Positions 52,001 to 60,837 of a DNA stretch of 64,000 nucleotides are shown one piece after another. Position numbers and translations under genes: made by a program. The DNA lies in the NCBI RefSeq assembly GCF_015207735.1, contig NZ_JADEWG010000014.1, positions 1-64,000 on the forward strand. Reading direction: 5' to 3'. Position 1 is the stretch's first letter; each line of letters begins with the position of its first letter. The stretch comes from [Phormidium] sp. LEGE 05292. GTDB lineage: Bacteria; Cyanobacteriota; Cyanobacteriia; Cyanobacteriales; Aerosakkonemataceae. The notes under the pieces were generated by a model, which saw nothing but the letters and a program-made list of their open reading frames with translations, was not told the origin of the DNA and did no database searches.

Positions 52001-54310
52001 CAAGTATTGGCTCGCGGCAGCATAAGCGGTTGCTGTTTTAGCTTTTTGACCTGCAATTAAATTCAGTTTAGCAATTTCAATTCGTTCAAATTCATCGTTA
52101 ATTAGTTCTATACCCTGATTTAGATGATCGACGATCGCAAAGATTTCTTCTGCTTGTTTCTCTGGCGAGGTATTTTGCCAGAGTAGGCGACCGATTTGTA
52201 AGTGAACTGTTTTTTTAGAGCTTTCTTCAATCAGTGCATAAGCGGCTTGTTGCACGCGATCGTGCAAAAATTTGTAATTGGTAATCACTAAATGAGACTT
52301 AACAATTTCTGTTTCGGTTACGCCTAGTTCAGAGGTGGCTAAAATTAATCCATCTTGGATGGCTGGCAAGAGTTCTTGGAAGGTTTCTGCGGCTGTTTTT
52401 TCGTTGATAATCGCGAGAGTATTTAAGTCAAAACTATTGCCAACGCAGGCAGCTAATTTTAAAACTTTCTGAGTTGAAGTTGGCATTTTTTTCAATTTCC
52501 CAACCATCAATTCAACCACGTTATCGGTAATGCCTACTGCTTCTATTTGTGAGATGTTCCACTCCCAGTTTCTTTGCTGGGAATTGAAAGAAAGGAGGTT
52601 TTGTTCATAAAGTGTTCTGAGAAACTGGTTGACAAAAAAAGGATTTCCTTGAGTTTTATTGATGATTAAGTCGGCTAATGATATGACTGTGGCTGTATCC
52701 TTATAGACAGTATCAGCAATTAACTGAGCGATATGTTTGATATCTAAGGGTGTTAAGGTAATTTGGTTGATTGTCGTGCCCTGGTTTTTCAGCCCATCAA
52801 GGGTGATGATTAAGGGATGGGTAGGGTTTATTTCGTTATCTCGATAAGCGCCAATCAGAAATAAATATTTGGTTTCTTTATTGGTCAATATTATTTGCAG
52901 TAGTTTCAAAGTAGCTCCGTCCGCCCATTGCAAATCGTCGAGAAAGATGACTAAGGGATGTTCGATCGAGCAAAATACTCTGATGAATTTTTGAAACAGT
53001 AAATTAAACCGATTTTGCGCTTCTGTCGCACCTAATTCTTGTACTGGTGGTTGTTTACCAATAATCAGTTCGATTTCAGGAATCACATCTATAATAATCT
53101 GACCGTTATCACCAAATGCTTTTAATAGTTTTTCTTTCCAAGCGTTGAGTTGAGTTTCGCTTTCGGTTAAAAGTTGCTTGACTAAAGATTGAAATGCTTT
53201 GACGATCGCTGAGTAAGGAATATTGCGTTGAAATTGGTCGAATTTCCCGGCAATAAAATAACCCCTCGCCTTAGTAATCGGTTTATAAACTTCTTGTACT
53301 AAGGCAGATTTGCCAATGCCAGAGTAACCTGACACTAACATGATTTCTGTTGTGCCATTGCTAACTCTTTCAAATGCAGCTAATAAAGTTTCAACTTCTC
53401 GTTCTCTACCATAAAGTTTTTGCGGAATTTGGAATTTGTCAGTAATATCTTTTTGAGCGATCGCAAAATCTGCAATCTTTCCCTGAGTATTTAATTGGTA
53501 TAAGCATTCCTCTAAATCAGCGACGATTCCCCAAGCACTTTGATATCTAGCTTCAGCCGTTTTTTCTAACAGCTTCATCACAATGTTAGAAATAGTTTTA
53601 GGTATTTTAAGATCGATTTCGCATGGTGGTACTGCTTGTTTAGCAATGTGAGAGTGAACTAATTCGATCGGATCGCTGTAATTGTATGGTAATTGTCCTG
53701 TCAGCAGTTCGTAAAAAGTAATTCCTAATGAATAATAGTCAGTACGGTAGTCAACCGAGCGGTTCATTCTGCCTGTTTGTTCTGGTGATATATAAGCTAG
53801 AGTACCTTCCAGAACATTAGGATTTTTGATAGTAGGATTTTCGGAAGTTAAGACAGTAGAGATCCCAAAATCTATAATTTGGACTAGTTCATTAGTTGGA
53901 TTAATAATGATATTACTAGAATTAATATCTTTATGAATAATATTGTATTGATGAATTTCACCTAATGCTTTAGTTATTTTAATCGCTAAAGTCAAAAATT
54001 GATTTAAATTCTCTTGCCTAGTAGCTAAAAATGCCTTTAATGATTCTCCACCACAATCCTCAAAAACGATCGCTAAAGTTTTCTGATATTTCTCTAAGCT
54101 GTAGGTTTTCGGAACGCATTTTAAATTGAGCTTGCGTGTAATTTCGTACTCTTGCTTGTATCTGACTAATGATACAGATGTAGGACAATTTTCTTTAAGT
54201 AACTTAATAATCACAGGTTGTTTATCTTGCTTTCTCAAAGCACGATAAACTATAGAATTGTTACTTTCATAAATTGACTTCAAGAGATTGTAGCCAGCTA
54301 AGTTAATCAT
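49004..54310 (-). CDS. Ser/Thr kinase - AAA ATPase - GAF - histidine kinase fusion
   Basis: A 1768-residue signalling protein. Residues 1-270 are a Ser/Thr protein kinase: Lys in PVIIKLL, catalytic loop IIHKDINSSNIII with Asp, and IIDFGIS (DFG). An AAA-type predicted ATPase follows (about 295-720), with Walker A SGYSGIGKS and Walker B LVIFLDDLQWAD. A long helical region, probably TPR-like, spans 720-1310. GAF lies at about 1350-1490. Then HisKA has VAGVAHEINTPIGV, and the ATPase domain has N-box NLLMNSLIHAY and GGTGLGLHIVYN. The layout is common in filamentous cyanobacteria and combines two kinase chemistries. It is first in an operon with the receiver-kinase gene. The input is unknown. Confidence 0.92.
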   Translation of the reverse strand: MINLAGYNLLKSIYESNNSIVYRALRKQDKQPVIIKLLKENCPTSVSLVRYKQEYEITRKLNLKCVPKTYSLEKYQKTLAIVFEDCGGESLKAFLATRQENLNQFLTLAIKITKALGEIHQYNIIHKDINSSNIIINPTNELVQIIDFGISTVLTSENPTIKNPNVLEGTLAYISPEQTGRMNRSVDYRTDYYSLGITFYELLTGQLPYNYSDPIELVHSHIAKQAVPPCEIDLKIPKTISNIVMKLLEKTAEARYQSAWGIVADLEECLYQLNTQGKIADFAIAQKDITDKFQIPQKLYGREREVETLLAAFERVSNGTTEIMLVSGYSGIGKSALVQEVYKPITKARGYFIAGKFDQFQRNIPYSAIVKAFQSLVKQLLTESETQLNAWKEKLLKAFGDNGQIIIDVIPEIELIIGKQPPVQELGATEAQNRFNLLFQKFIRVFCSIEHPLVIFLDDLQWADGATLKLLQIILTNKETKYLFLIGAYRDNEINPTHPLIITLDGLKNQGTTINQITLTPLDIKHIAQLIADTVYKDTATVISLADLIINKTQGNPFFVNQFLRTLYEQNLLSFNSQQRNWEWNISQIEAVGITDNVVELMVGKLKKMPTSTQKVLKLAACVGNSFDLNTLAIINEKTAAETFQELLPAIQDGLILATSELGVTETEIVKSHLVITNYKFLHDRVQQAAYALIEESSKKTVHLQIGRLLWQNTSPEKQAEEIFAIVDHLNQGIELINDEFERIEIAKLNLIAGQKAKTATAYAAASQYLAIGLGLLVDSSWDSQYELTLALHEEAAESAYLSGDFEGMQRLAQIVQSCAKTLLDKLKVYEVQIQAYMGQNKLHEALNTGLQVLKQLGVEFPDSPNPSDIGQALGETASILSGTRIEDLINLPQMTDPHQLATIRILSSIFSPCYFAVPPLVPLVVCKQIDLSVQYGNASVSPFSYAVYSLLLCGVIGDIDSGYQFGQLALRLLSKLNAQDIATKTLHMVPAGVQHWKEHLKNILEPLLSAFSSGLETGDLEYAGYAIMVYSYCSYFLGKPLTFVEREIATYRDAILKIKQETSLHFQDIWWQAVLNLMGRNQNPCQLKGEVYDEETMLQLYQQNNNYLAIHYLHLHKVVLFYLFENYPEAFKNLAQTENYLNAATGQITVAIFYFYDSLVRLAEYPNTPHSEQKEIFDRVQANQEKIQNWAHHAPMNHLHKLYLIEAERHRVLNQKIEAIEMYDKAITLAQENEYINEEALAYELAAKFYLSWGKETIAQAYMEKAHYSYQVWGAAAKVKDLEEKYPQLLAKKSVNKGTQTTLRQTTIGTTTTSSNLRETLDLASVMKASQAISEEIVLSKLLERLMKIAIENAGAQKGFLILEKTGNWVIEAEGSVKEDEVSVLQSLPLSGDTTKLASSIANYAIRTQENVILNNAAQEGQFTRDPYIAATQLKSVLCTPLLHQGKLTGILYLENNLTEGAFTTDRLELLKLLSAQIAISIENAQLYKNLQEFNQNLEQLVSDRTQELSEALAHLKAAQSKLVEAEKMASLGGLVAGVAHEINTPIGVGVTVASALAEHSTEFGTTYKSGKMKRSDFEEFLEIATQSSNVLLINLNQAAALIQSFKQVAVDRSSEERRTFRIRSYLDEILLQLKAKLKTCRPSIKIKGNDNITIDSYPGAFSQVVTNLLMNSLIHAYDGDACGEIVFDWMQEGDRFIFEYSDDGKGIPKENLSKIFEPFFTTKRGNGGTGLGLHIVYNLVTQTLKGEILCQSEAGAGTKFIIKLPM

Positions 54311-54612
54311 CGTTAATTCTCTCTTAACTATTAATAAAAATTAAGCTAAAAATAAATTTAAGCTTTTGACTCACTACGGAATATAACTAGCAACTTGAGT
54401 TAATCACCAACATTATATTTATAGAGATTACCCTTAAACTTTTATTAAACTTAAGAATTTAATAAGGTTTATTTTTTCTTAACACTACTCATAACTTCCA
54501 CGGTTTTCAGGAAAATACATAACAACAAATGTTGAGCAACTACCTAAATATATAGATTTTTTGCAATAATGTTTTAGGTAATATTACATATTTTTACTCT
54601 TTTTCCCAAGTT
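54311..54612. other. AT-rich region upstream of the giant kinase gene
   Basis: These 302 bp are very AT-rich and hold no gene. A partial A/T tract with direct TTAAACTT-like words lies at about 54430-54480. The kinase operon promoter is expected here on the minus strand; no clear consensus is visible. Confidence 0.45.
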
Positions 54613-56286
54613 TCAACTTTTATTCAAAGAGAATTCATCAAATTGAATAACTGGAGAATTTGGTTCTCGCGTATCAAAGCGGTAACTGCTCACCGTACCA
54701 GTTGCAGTATCTAAAATACTAAATACAGTGATATCATTGCTGGCAATATATGGCATTGGTTGATTATTTTCATTAACTAAAGGTACAATTGCTGGGATGA
54801 TTGGCTCTAATCCGTTGGGATCGCCAGTAGGAGCATAATCTTCTGAGTTACTATCTGGTACAGGTCGTTTGTTATTACCTAAAGCTGCACCGTAAGAGTT
54901 ACCGACGTTGGAAGTTTCGAGAAAATTAATGCCACTGGAATTCACAAAACGATTCCATAAATGACAATGCCCAAAAAATACCAATTGTACTTTTGCGGCG
55001 TTGAGTAATGGTTCAATATCCCGAATCAAGTAATCTTTTTCTTTAGGATATTCATAGCGAACTGATTTAATATTTCCGGTTTCATCTCGATCGATTATTT
55101 GTACTGGATCGGTAAATGGAGGAACAATATTATCGCCTAAAGTATGGAGTGGATGATGTAGCATTACTACTTTATATTTAGCTTTTTGAAATTCTGGACT
55201 ATTTAACTCTTTTTCTAGCCATTGATATTGAATGCTACCTTGGTGTATTGGCTCAAAAATATGTTGTCCGTATCCCCAATTGGCGGGGTTATTTAAATCG
55301 CGATCGCTCTCTCGATACTTCCCTCTAATATTACTAGCTAAACTAGGACTGCGCCAGGGACAAGCAGCCAACAGAACTACTAAACGTACATCACCGATCG
55401 TAATTGCATAATACTTTTCTCCCCCAGCACTATGATTAGGTAAAGTAAAAATCTCTTCATAAGTATCAGTATTAAACGAATAATCTTTTAACCATAATTC
55501 TTCGGGAATACCAGCTTTATTTTGATAAATTTGCTTGGCGCGTTCACGGGGAAAAGAATCATTAAATTGTTCGCTTAAGTTAGTTTCTAAGGAAAATCTA
55601 CCCATAACTTCGTGATTACCAATAGCGGGAAATAGCGGTGCGTGTTGAATAATTTCTCCGCCTTTGTAAATAGTAGATCTACCATTTTTTTCTAATTTAG
55701 AGTGAGCTTTTCCTTGCAAACAAGGGAAGAAAGCATTACCTCGGTTATCATCGAACCATTCGGAAGCGCGATCGGCTACATTCACCAAATCACCTGCAAA
55801 GAAAACCGCATCAACTCTGCCAATTATTTCAGTTACTTTTTGTAGATTAGCCGCCGTCATTGGCATTAATTGATGATCGGAAGTCAGCAAGATTTTTAAA
55901 GCTGTTCCCGCTAAAGGTTGAGGTGCAAGAGTAAAAATTTTACTACTAACAATTTTCCCATCTTCCCTTTCACTAGTCACTCGATAGGGAACTCGTTTAC
56001 CTGGAATTAAATTAGTGATTTCTGCTTCATGTCGCCAAATATTCCGCACAACTGGTTGTTGATAAACTTGGTTTTCTTCAGTTTGTTCCCCAAATTTGGA
56101 CTTTTGATCTTCGCGAGTGCGACTTAGTTTAATTGTGTTGGCGCTAACAATTTTATCTAAGTCATACCCAAAGGTAACGGTGTGGCGAGAACCGGGAAAT
56201 TCTGTAAACCAAACTACTCGAATCGAGTTTTCTGTGGGAAGTTGCAAAAATGGATCGGTTAAAAGTTGGGGTTGGGAAGACATCAT
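54613..56286 (-). CDS. Purple-acid-phosphatase-like metallophosphoesterase
   Basis: A 557-residue protein. The first 140 residues are beta-rich, like the fibronectin-III-like N-domain of purple acid phosphatases (IRVVWFTEFPGSRHTVTFGY). The metallophosphoesterase core follows: Asp/His in LLTSDHQL, GDL in FFAGDLVNV, GNHE in FPAIGNHEVM, HH in VVMLHHPLHTLG and GHCH in LVFFGHCHLW. These supply the two-metal site. No signal peptide is clear at the N-terminus, so export is uncertain. The substrate is not known. It is transcribed alone. Confidence 0.87.
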   Translation of the reverse strand: MMSSQPQLLTDPFLQLPTENSIRVVWFTEFPGSRHTVTFGYDLDKIVSANTIKLSRTREDQKSKFGEQTEENQVYQQPVVRNIWRHEAEITNLIPGKRVPYRVTSEREDGKIVSSKIFTLAPQPLAGTALKILLTSDHQLMPMTAANLQKVTEIIGRVDAVFFAGDLVNVADRASEWFDDNRGNAFFPCLQGKAHSKLEKNGRSTIYKGGEIIQHAPLFPAIGNHEVMGRFSLETNLSEQFNDSFPRERAKQIYQNKAGIPEELWLKDYSFNTDTYEEIFTLPNHSAGGEKYYAITIGDVRLVVLLAACPWRSPSLASNIRGKYRESDRDLNNPANWGYGQHIFEPIHQGSIQYQWLEKELNSPEFQKAKYKVVMLHHPLHTLGDNIVPPFTDPVQIIDRDETGNIKSVRYEYPKEKDYLIRDIEPLLNAAKVQLVFFGHCHLWNRFVNSSGINFLETSNVGNSYGAALGNNKRPVPDSNSEDYAPTGDPNGLEPIIPAIVPLVNENNQPMPYIASNDITVFSILDTATGTVSSYRFDTREPNSPVIQFDEFSLNKS

Positions 56287-56398
56287 GATAAAGAGTTAGT
56301 AAAATTATGTTATTAATTTAGCAGCAAATGGGCGATCGAACATTGTAATAAGGTATGCACCACTTTGATATAAATGTAAATTATCACGTCTAAACATA

Positions 56399-56911
56399 TC
56401 AGGTTTTAGTTTTCGTACTTACTTTTTCATTTCGCCATTTTTCTGCACTTTTTTTAACAGCTTCTATTTCCTCAAAGTCTACCTGCACTACAGCTGTTGC
56501 AAATTCTATACCCAAAACTGTGCTAACTTCGAGGATTTCCACAAAACTGGCACACTGATAATCTGTGTCTTCGTACTGCTTAACTCGCTGTTCTTCAATT
56601 CCTAAGATTTCTGCTAATTCTTGCTGACTCATTTTGGCAGCTATCCTAGCTTTAATTAAAGCATCAGGTAGCTTATTTAGGTTCTCAACTGTAATTTGAA
56701 TTGGCTGACTTTTGTCACAGTTAATCAATCTTTCATATTCAATAATTTCTGATTTTAATGCGTCAACTTGACTTTGATATGAATCTCGATGAAGTTGCCA
56801 ACGGGTTTGGTCAGCTTTCAAAGTTTCATTATTATCTAATTCAGCTACAGACTGTTCAAATCGCTGTAACCAATCTAAGGAAATTTTATACTCTTTCTCG
56901 TTTTTTATCAT
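56399..56911 (-). CDS. XRE-family helix-turn-helix regulator with coiled-coil N-terminus
   Basis: A 170-residue protein. Residues 1-80 are a charged helical or coiled-coil segment. Residues 95-150 are a Cro/XRE DNA-binding fold (ARIAAKMSQQELAEILGIEE, then RVKQYEDTDY). The ATG at 56911 follows AAGGTGG and overlaps the TGA of the broken upstream gene by ATGA. The pairing of an upstream small gene and an XRE regulator is typical of toxin-antitoxin-like modules, with this protein as the antitoxin or autorepressor. It has no damaging mutation that I can see. Confidence 0.78.
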   Translation of the reverse strand: MIKNEKEYKISLDWLQRFEQSVAELDNNETLKADQTRWQLHRDSYQSQVDALKSEIIEYERLINCDKSQPIQITVENLNKLPDALIKARIAAKMSQQELAEILGIEEQRVKQYEDTDYQCASFVEILEVSTVLGIEFATAVVQVDFEEIEAVKKSAEKWRNEKVSTKTKT

Positions 56912-57360
56912 GGGTTCCACCTTGGCAAATCTATAGCAATAATTCCTTTGCTCATATTTGTTCTACTATCAAATTGGAAAAAGTCTATTTACGCTGTTCC
57001 CGAATCGTTAGCTGGGTAATTAGATGGAAAAATTTCGCCTTTATATTTGCTTTTTTGTTGAGCACGTCGCAGTGCAAAATTAGATAAAGTAGGCGCAATA
57101 GATTTTAGGTAAACTATATCAACTCCATTGTCCTACCAACAAGCATCAAAATCACCAGGTTTGTCTTTATTCGTGACAAAACTACCGTCAATATAAATTA
57201 TTCTACAACCTGCTGCTTTTAATTGGGTCATTGCTAGTTCTAAACCATCTATCATCCGCCGTCTAGTTAAATTAATACCAAATCTCTCTTTAAACTCCTC
57301 CCATTCACAAAAATGAATCCCTGGTGGCAAATTACCGTTTTCATCAAATTCTGGAATCAC
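56908..57360 (-). pseudogene. DUF6932-like gene broken by two in-frame stop codons
   Basis: Reading from ATG 57360 gives PEFDENGNLPPGIHFCEWEE and later YIDGSFVTNKDKPGDFDACW, then TAG at 57133-57135. The same frame continues for 47 codons (RRAQQKSKYKGEIFPSNYPA ... SGTA), meets TAA at 56989-56991, and goes on through IDFFQFDSRTNMSKGIIAID to TGA at 56908-56910. All three parts together fit a continuous 150-residue DUF6932-type protein (nucleotidyltransferase-like fold, GDFD being the metal-site-like motif). Two nonsense mutations and no frameshift mean recent decay. It overlaps the XRE gene by ATGA. Confidence 0.75.
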
Positions 57361-57448
57361 TGCCTCACATCCACGTCATGAATCACTAATTACCTTTTAT
57401 CATTTTAAAATAAAGTTGGGCAGTTCTACTAAGTAACAAGGACAGACT

Positions 57449-58942
57449 ATGGCGGAGAATAATCGCGCACCTTGGGAATTTGGCAGATTTTTCCAAACTC
57501 TGACTTACTTTGAGGTAATTCCCTTTGTCAACTGTATTCAGCGGATATTTTCGGGAAATTTAAATGAAAAACCAACTCAATTTAAGGGAGGAAAAAAAAT
57601 GGGAGTAGTGCTAGTAGCTGGTGCAACTGGCGGTGTGGGAAAGCGCGTAGTAAAAAGACTTGTAGAACGCGGATATTCAGTACGCGCGTTGGTGCGAAAT
57701 GTGGAAAAAGCAAAAGAAATGTTGGGTAATAACCTAGAATTAATAGCTGGTGATATTACCAAACCGGAAACTTTAACTGAGGAAGTTTTCCACAATATTA
57801 CTGCGGTAATTTGTTGTACAGGTGCTCGTGTGCAACCTGTAGAAGGCGACACTCCTAACCGGGAAAAGTACTATCAAGGCGTGAAATTTTATATGCCAGA
57901 AGTAGTAGATTCTCCTGAACTTGTAGAATACCAAGGTGTGAGAAATTTGGTGCAAGCAGCAGCGAAGTATTTAGGGAAACCTGACGAAAAAATGATTTTT
58001 GATTTTCGTAATGCTAACGATGATATCAAAAATGTTTGGGGTGCGATCGATGATGTGGTTATGGGTGGAGTTAGCGCCAGTAATATCCAATTAGTAGATA
58101 ACACAGCTTTATTTGCTGGTAATGTTTCTACTGCTAATTCGGGAGGTTTCGCTTCAATTCGCACTCGCAATTTTGATACACCTTTGGATTTATCTGCTTA
58201 CGAAGGTGTCGAGTTGCGGGTGAAAGGTGATGGCAAACGTTATAAATTTTTCCTGCGTACTGACACCAAATGGGATGGAATTGGTTATAGCTATTCATTC
58301 GACACAATAGCAAATACTTGGATGGATATTCGCATTCCTTTTGCTGATTTAATTCCAGTTTTTCGCGCCAAAACTTTACCCGAAACTGAAAAAATCGACC
58401 CTAGCAACATTCTTTCTTGCCAATTAATGTTGAGCAAATTTGAATATGATGGCGCACTCAATCCCAACTTTACCCCAGGCGGTTTTGCTTTGCAAATCGA
58501 AACAATTAAAGCCTATAATGGTGCGAGTTTACCTCAGTTTATCTTGGTAAGTTCTGCTGGTGTAACTCGTCCAGGTCGTCCAGGAATTAACCTAGAAGAA
58601 GAACCCCCAGCAGTGAGGATGAATGATGCGTTAGGGGGAATTTTAACTTGGAAATTGCGGGGAGAAGATAGCGTCAGAGAAAGTGGAATTGCTTACACAA
58701 TTATTAGACCTACTGCATTAACTGAAGAAGCAGGGGGCAAAACTTTAGTTTTTAAACAAGGCGACAACATTCGAGGTAAAGTCAGTCGGGAAGATATCGC
58801 TGAACTTTGCGTACAGGCGTTAGAAGAACCAAAAGCTTGTTACCTCACCTTTGAAGTGAAAGAAACAGAAACCGCCTTTAGTGGAGGAAATTGGCAAAGT
58901 TTGTTTAATGGTATACAGCCAGATTTGCGATCGCTCCTCTAA
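57449..58942 (+). CDS. NAD(P)-binding SDR protein with inserted CIA30 domain
   Basis: A 497-residue protein. A short N-terminal region precedes an atypical short-chain-dehydrogenase fold (VLVAGATGGVGKRVVKRLVE, with the nucleotide-binding GATGGVGK). From about 180 to 365 a CIA30-type beta-sandwich (FDFRNANDDIKNVWGAIDDV ... TLPETEKIDPS) is inserted. The SDR-like part then resumes (FILVSSAGVTRP ... AYTIIRPTAL). CIA30 proteins assist complex I assembly in eukaryotes. In cyanobacteria the fusion is found in photosynthetic or NDH contexts. The typical SDR Tyr-Lys pair is not obvious, so it may be a chaperone more than a dehydrogenase. Function is inferred. Confidence 0.85.
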   Translation: MAENNRAPWEFGRFFQTLTYFEVIPFVNCIQRIFSGNLNEKPTQFKGGKKMGVVLVAGATGGVGKRVVKRLVERGYSVRALVRNVEKAKEMLGNNLELIAGDITKPETLTEEVFHNITAVICCTGARVQPVEGDTPNREKYYQGVKFYMPEVVDSPELVEYQGVRNLVQAAAKYLGKPDEKMIFDFRNANDDIKNVWGAIDDVVMGGVSASNIQLVDNTALFAGNVSTANSGGFASIRTRNFDTPLDLSAYEGVELRVKGDGKRYKFFLRTDTKWDGIGYSYSFDTIANTWMDIRIPFADLIPVFRAKTLPETEKIDPSNILSCQLMLSKFEYDGALNPNFTPGGFALQIETIKAYNGASLPQFILVSSAGVTRPGRPGINLEEEPPAVRMNDALGGILTWKLRGEDSVRESGIAYTIIRPTALTEEAGGKTLVFKQGDNIRGKVSREDIAELCVQALEEPKACYLTFEVKETETAFSGGNWQSLFNGIQPDLRSLL

Positions 58943-58951
58943 AGTACTCCC

Positions 58952-58995
58952 AGAAACCGAGTTTTGCCAAATTTGAATTCAAAAACTCGGTTTCT
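58952..58995 (+). terminator. Hairpin repeat after the SDR-CIA30 gene
   Basis: AGAAACCGAGTTTT (58952-58965) and AAAACTCGGTTTCT (58982-58995) are exact reverse complements around a 16-nt loop. It lies 9 bp beyond the stop codon and is a common cyanobacterial repeat type. A T/C-rich CTCTGCG-type run follows at 59010-59036. It probably acts as a terminator. Confidence 0.65.
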
Positions 58996-59191
58996 CCCTC
59001 TCTTCTCTTCCTCTGCGTCCTCTGTGCCTCTGCGGTTTCATATTATACTCTTACGCAATAGGGTACAATCCCTGTATAATGCTCTGACTTGACAAAAAAG
59101 GAAATTAGCCTTTTCATCTGTTCAAGTTAGTAAATTAACTGACTCAATACAAGCAACTCAGATTGCTTTTGGTGTGATAGGAGTGTGAAAA

Positions 59192-60604
59192 ATGTTAGAT
59201 ACCGCAGAACCAATAAAACATGGTTCCGAGTCTCAGTCGGGTAATTTTCCATCAGAAACAGAGAAAACTTCTCCGGTTCAGCAATGGCAAAGTTTAAAAA
59301 CTAGCGTAGTAAAGCGAATTCAGTCAGCTGCGAAAAACAAAAGTTTATTCTGGGGTTTAGCATTTGGTGTTACAGCTACTGTTGCTACTAGTTTGGGAAT
59401 CACTTTAGGTATTTTTGCACCTTTACCTTTTGTTGCATCAGAACAACAAACGCAATCTCTAAGTGATATTCTGCAAAAGTTTGCTGTATATAAAATGACG
59501 CGACCAGTTAATATTTTAGTCATGGGAGTTGACCGAGTTCCTGATGCACCTAAAGACTCACCTGCTGGTTTAAATGGTCGCAGCGATACATTATTATTAT
59601 TGCGTTTAGACCCCAGTGATAACTCGGTGAAAATGCTTTCTATTCCCCGCGATACTCATGTAGATAATCCGTTTTTAAGCATTAATAAAATTAACCAAGC
59701 AAATGTGGATGGTGGTGCAGCTTTAGCCGCTGATGTTGTTAGCAGCACTTTAGATGGAGTCAAGATCGATCGCTACGTCCGAGTCACAACAGAAGCATTC
59801 CGCAAATTAGTTGATTTAGTCGGTGGTGTAGAAGTTTTTGTGCCGAAAAAAATGCACTACAAAGATGAAACTCAACATTTGGAAATTAATTTAGAACCAG
59901 GGTTACAAACTCTCAATGGAGAACAAGCAGAACAATTTGCTAGATTCCGTCAAGATGAAAATGGTGATATTGGTAGAGTACAAAGACAACAGTTATTACT
60001 ACAAGCTGTCAGACAACGTTTAACAAATCCCAATATTTTGCCACGCTTACCCGAAATGATGTCAGTCATGAAAAACTATGTTGATACTAATATAAATTGG
60101 GAAGAAATGTTAGCTTTGGCAAATTTTGGGCTGAACTTGCAAAAAACTGATATTAAAATGGTAATGCTACCTGGTCGATTTAGTCACACGGGAGAATTTG
60201 ATGGGAGGAGTTATTGGGTAGTTGATGAGGAAAAGCGCGATCGCCTTATGCAACAATATTTCGGCGTAGAAGTTAAAGAAATTGCCAAAGAAACTGAAAA
60301 TGATTCCACAACTTCTGTCCGCATCGCCATTCAAAATGCCTCTGGTCAATCAAACATGAGTAATCGCGCCGCTCAATATTTAAGAAAATTAGGTTTCCGC
60401 AATATTTATTTAGTTCGAGATTGGCCTGAAACCCAAACAAAAACCCAAATTATTGTGCAGAAAGGTGATGTTAAAGCCGCAGAAAAATTACAATCAGCTT
60501 TAGGAATGGGTACTATTGAACCTGCTTCTGTTGGTGATATTGAATCAGATTTAACATTGCGCGTAGGAGAAGATTGGATACCATCAACAGCAGCAAATTT
60601 TTAA
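59192..60604 (+). CDS. LytR-CpsA-Psr (LCP) family wall-polymer ligase
   Basis: A 470-residue protein with one N-terminal membrane helix (FWGLAFGVTATVATSLGITL). The LCP catalytic domain has ILVMGVDR, GRSDTLLLLRLDP and MLSIPRDTHV, and GRVQRQQLLL, giving the conserved Asp and Arg residues around the polyprenyl-phosphate site. The C-terminal LytR_C domain (about 375-450) includes SVRIAIQNASGQSNMSNRAA. LCP proteins attach glycopolymers to peptidoglycan or other carriers. In cyanobacteria a role in polysaccharide attachment is inferred. It faces a peptidoglycan-hydrolase-like gene. Confidence 0.88.
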   Translation: MLDTAEPIKHGSESQSGNFPSETEKTSPVQQWQSLKTSVVKRIQSAAKNKSLFWGLAFGVTATVATSLGITLGIFAPLPFVASEQQTQSLSDILQKFAVYKMTRPVNILVMGVDRVPDAPKDSPAGLNGRSDTLLLLRLDPSDNSVKMLSIPRDTHVDNPFLSINKINQANVDGGAALAADVVSSTLDGVKIDRYVRVTTEAFRKLVDLVGGVEVFVPKKMHYKDETQHLEINLEPGLQTLNGEQAEQFARFRQDENGDIGRVQRQQLLLQAVRQRLTNPNILPRLPEMMSVMKNYVDTNINWEEMLALANFGLNLQKTDIKMVMLPGRFSHTGEFDGRSYWVVDEEKRDRLMQQYFGVEVKEIAKETENDSTTSVRIAIQNASGQSNMSNRAAQYLRKLGFRNIYLVRDWPETQTKTQIIVQKGDVKAAEKLQSALGMGTIEPASVGDIESDLTLRVGEDWIPSTAANF

Positions 60605-60836
60605 GTCCGTTGTGACGACTTCAGTTGTTTCCTTGTCAAATAGGAGGACTAAAGTCCTCACAACGAACCTAGCTTAAATTTTCAGTTTGTTGTAACGACT
60701 TCAGTCGTTTCCTTGTCAAATAGGAGGACTAAAGTCCTCACAACGAAACAGCTTAATTTTTAAGTTTGTTGTAACGACTTCAGTCGTTTCCTTGTCAAAT
60801 AGAAGGACTAAAGTCCTCACAACGAACCTAGCTTAA
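60605..60836. repeat. Triplicated 80-bp hairpin repeat
   Basis: Three tandem copies of an approximately 80-bp unit begin at 60605, 60685 and 60764 (periods 80 and 79). Each contains GTTGTNACGACTTCAGTNGT and GGACTAAAGTCCTCACAACG. Internal inverted sequence (AGGACTAAAGTCCT) makes hairpins, and GTTGT near the start pairs with ACAAC near the end. The array fills the space between two convergent genes, starting right after the LCP stop and ending at the next stop. Confidence 0.85.
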
Positions 60837-60837
60837 C

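Noticed and set aside
60605..60836. CRISPR-like array
   Set aside because: The three units are contiguous copies of an 80-bp repeat with no unique spacers between repeats, and no cas genes are in the window.
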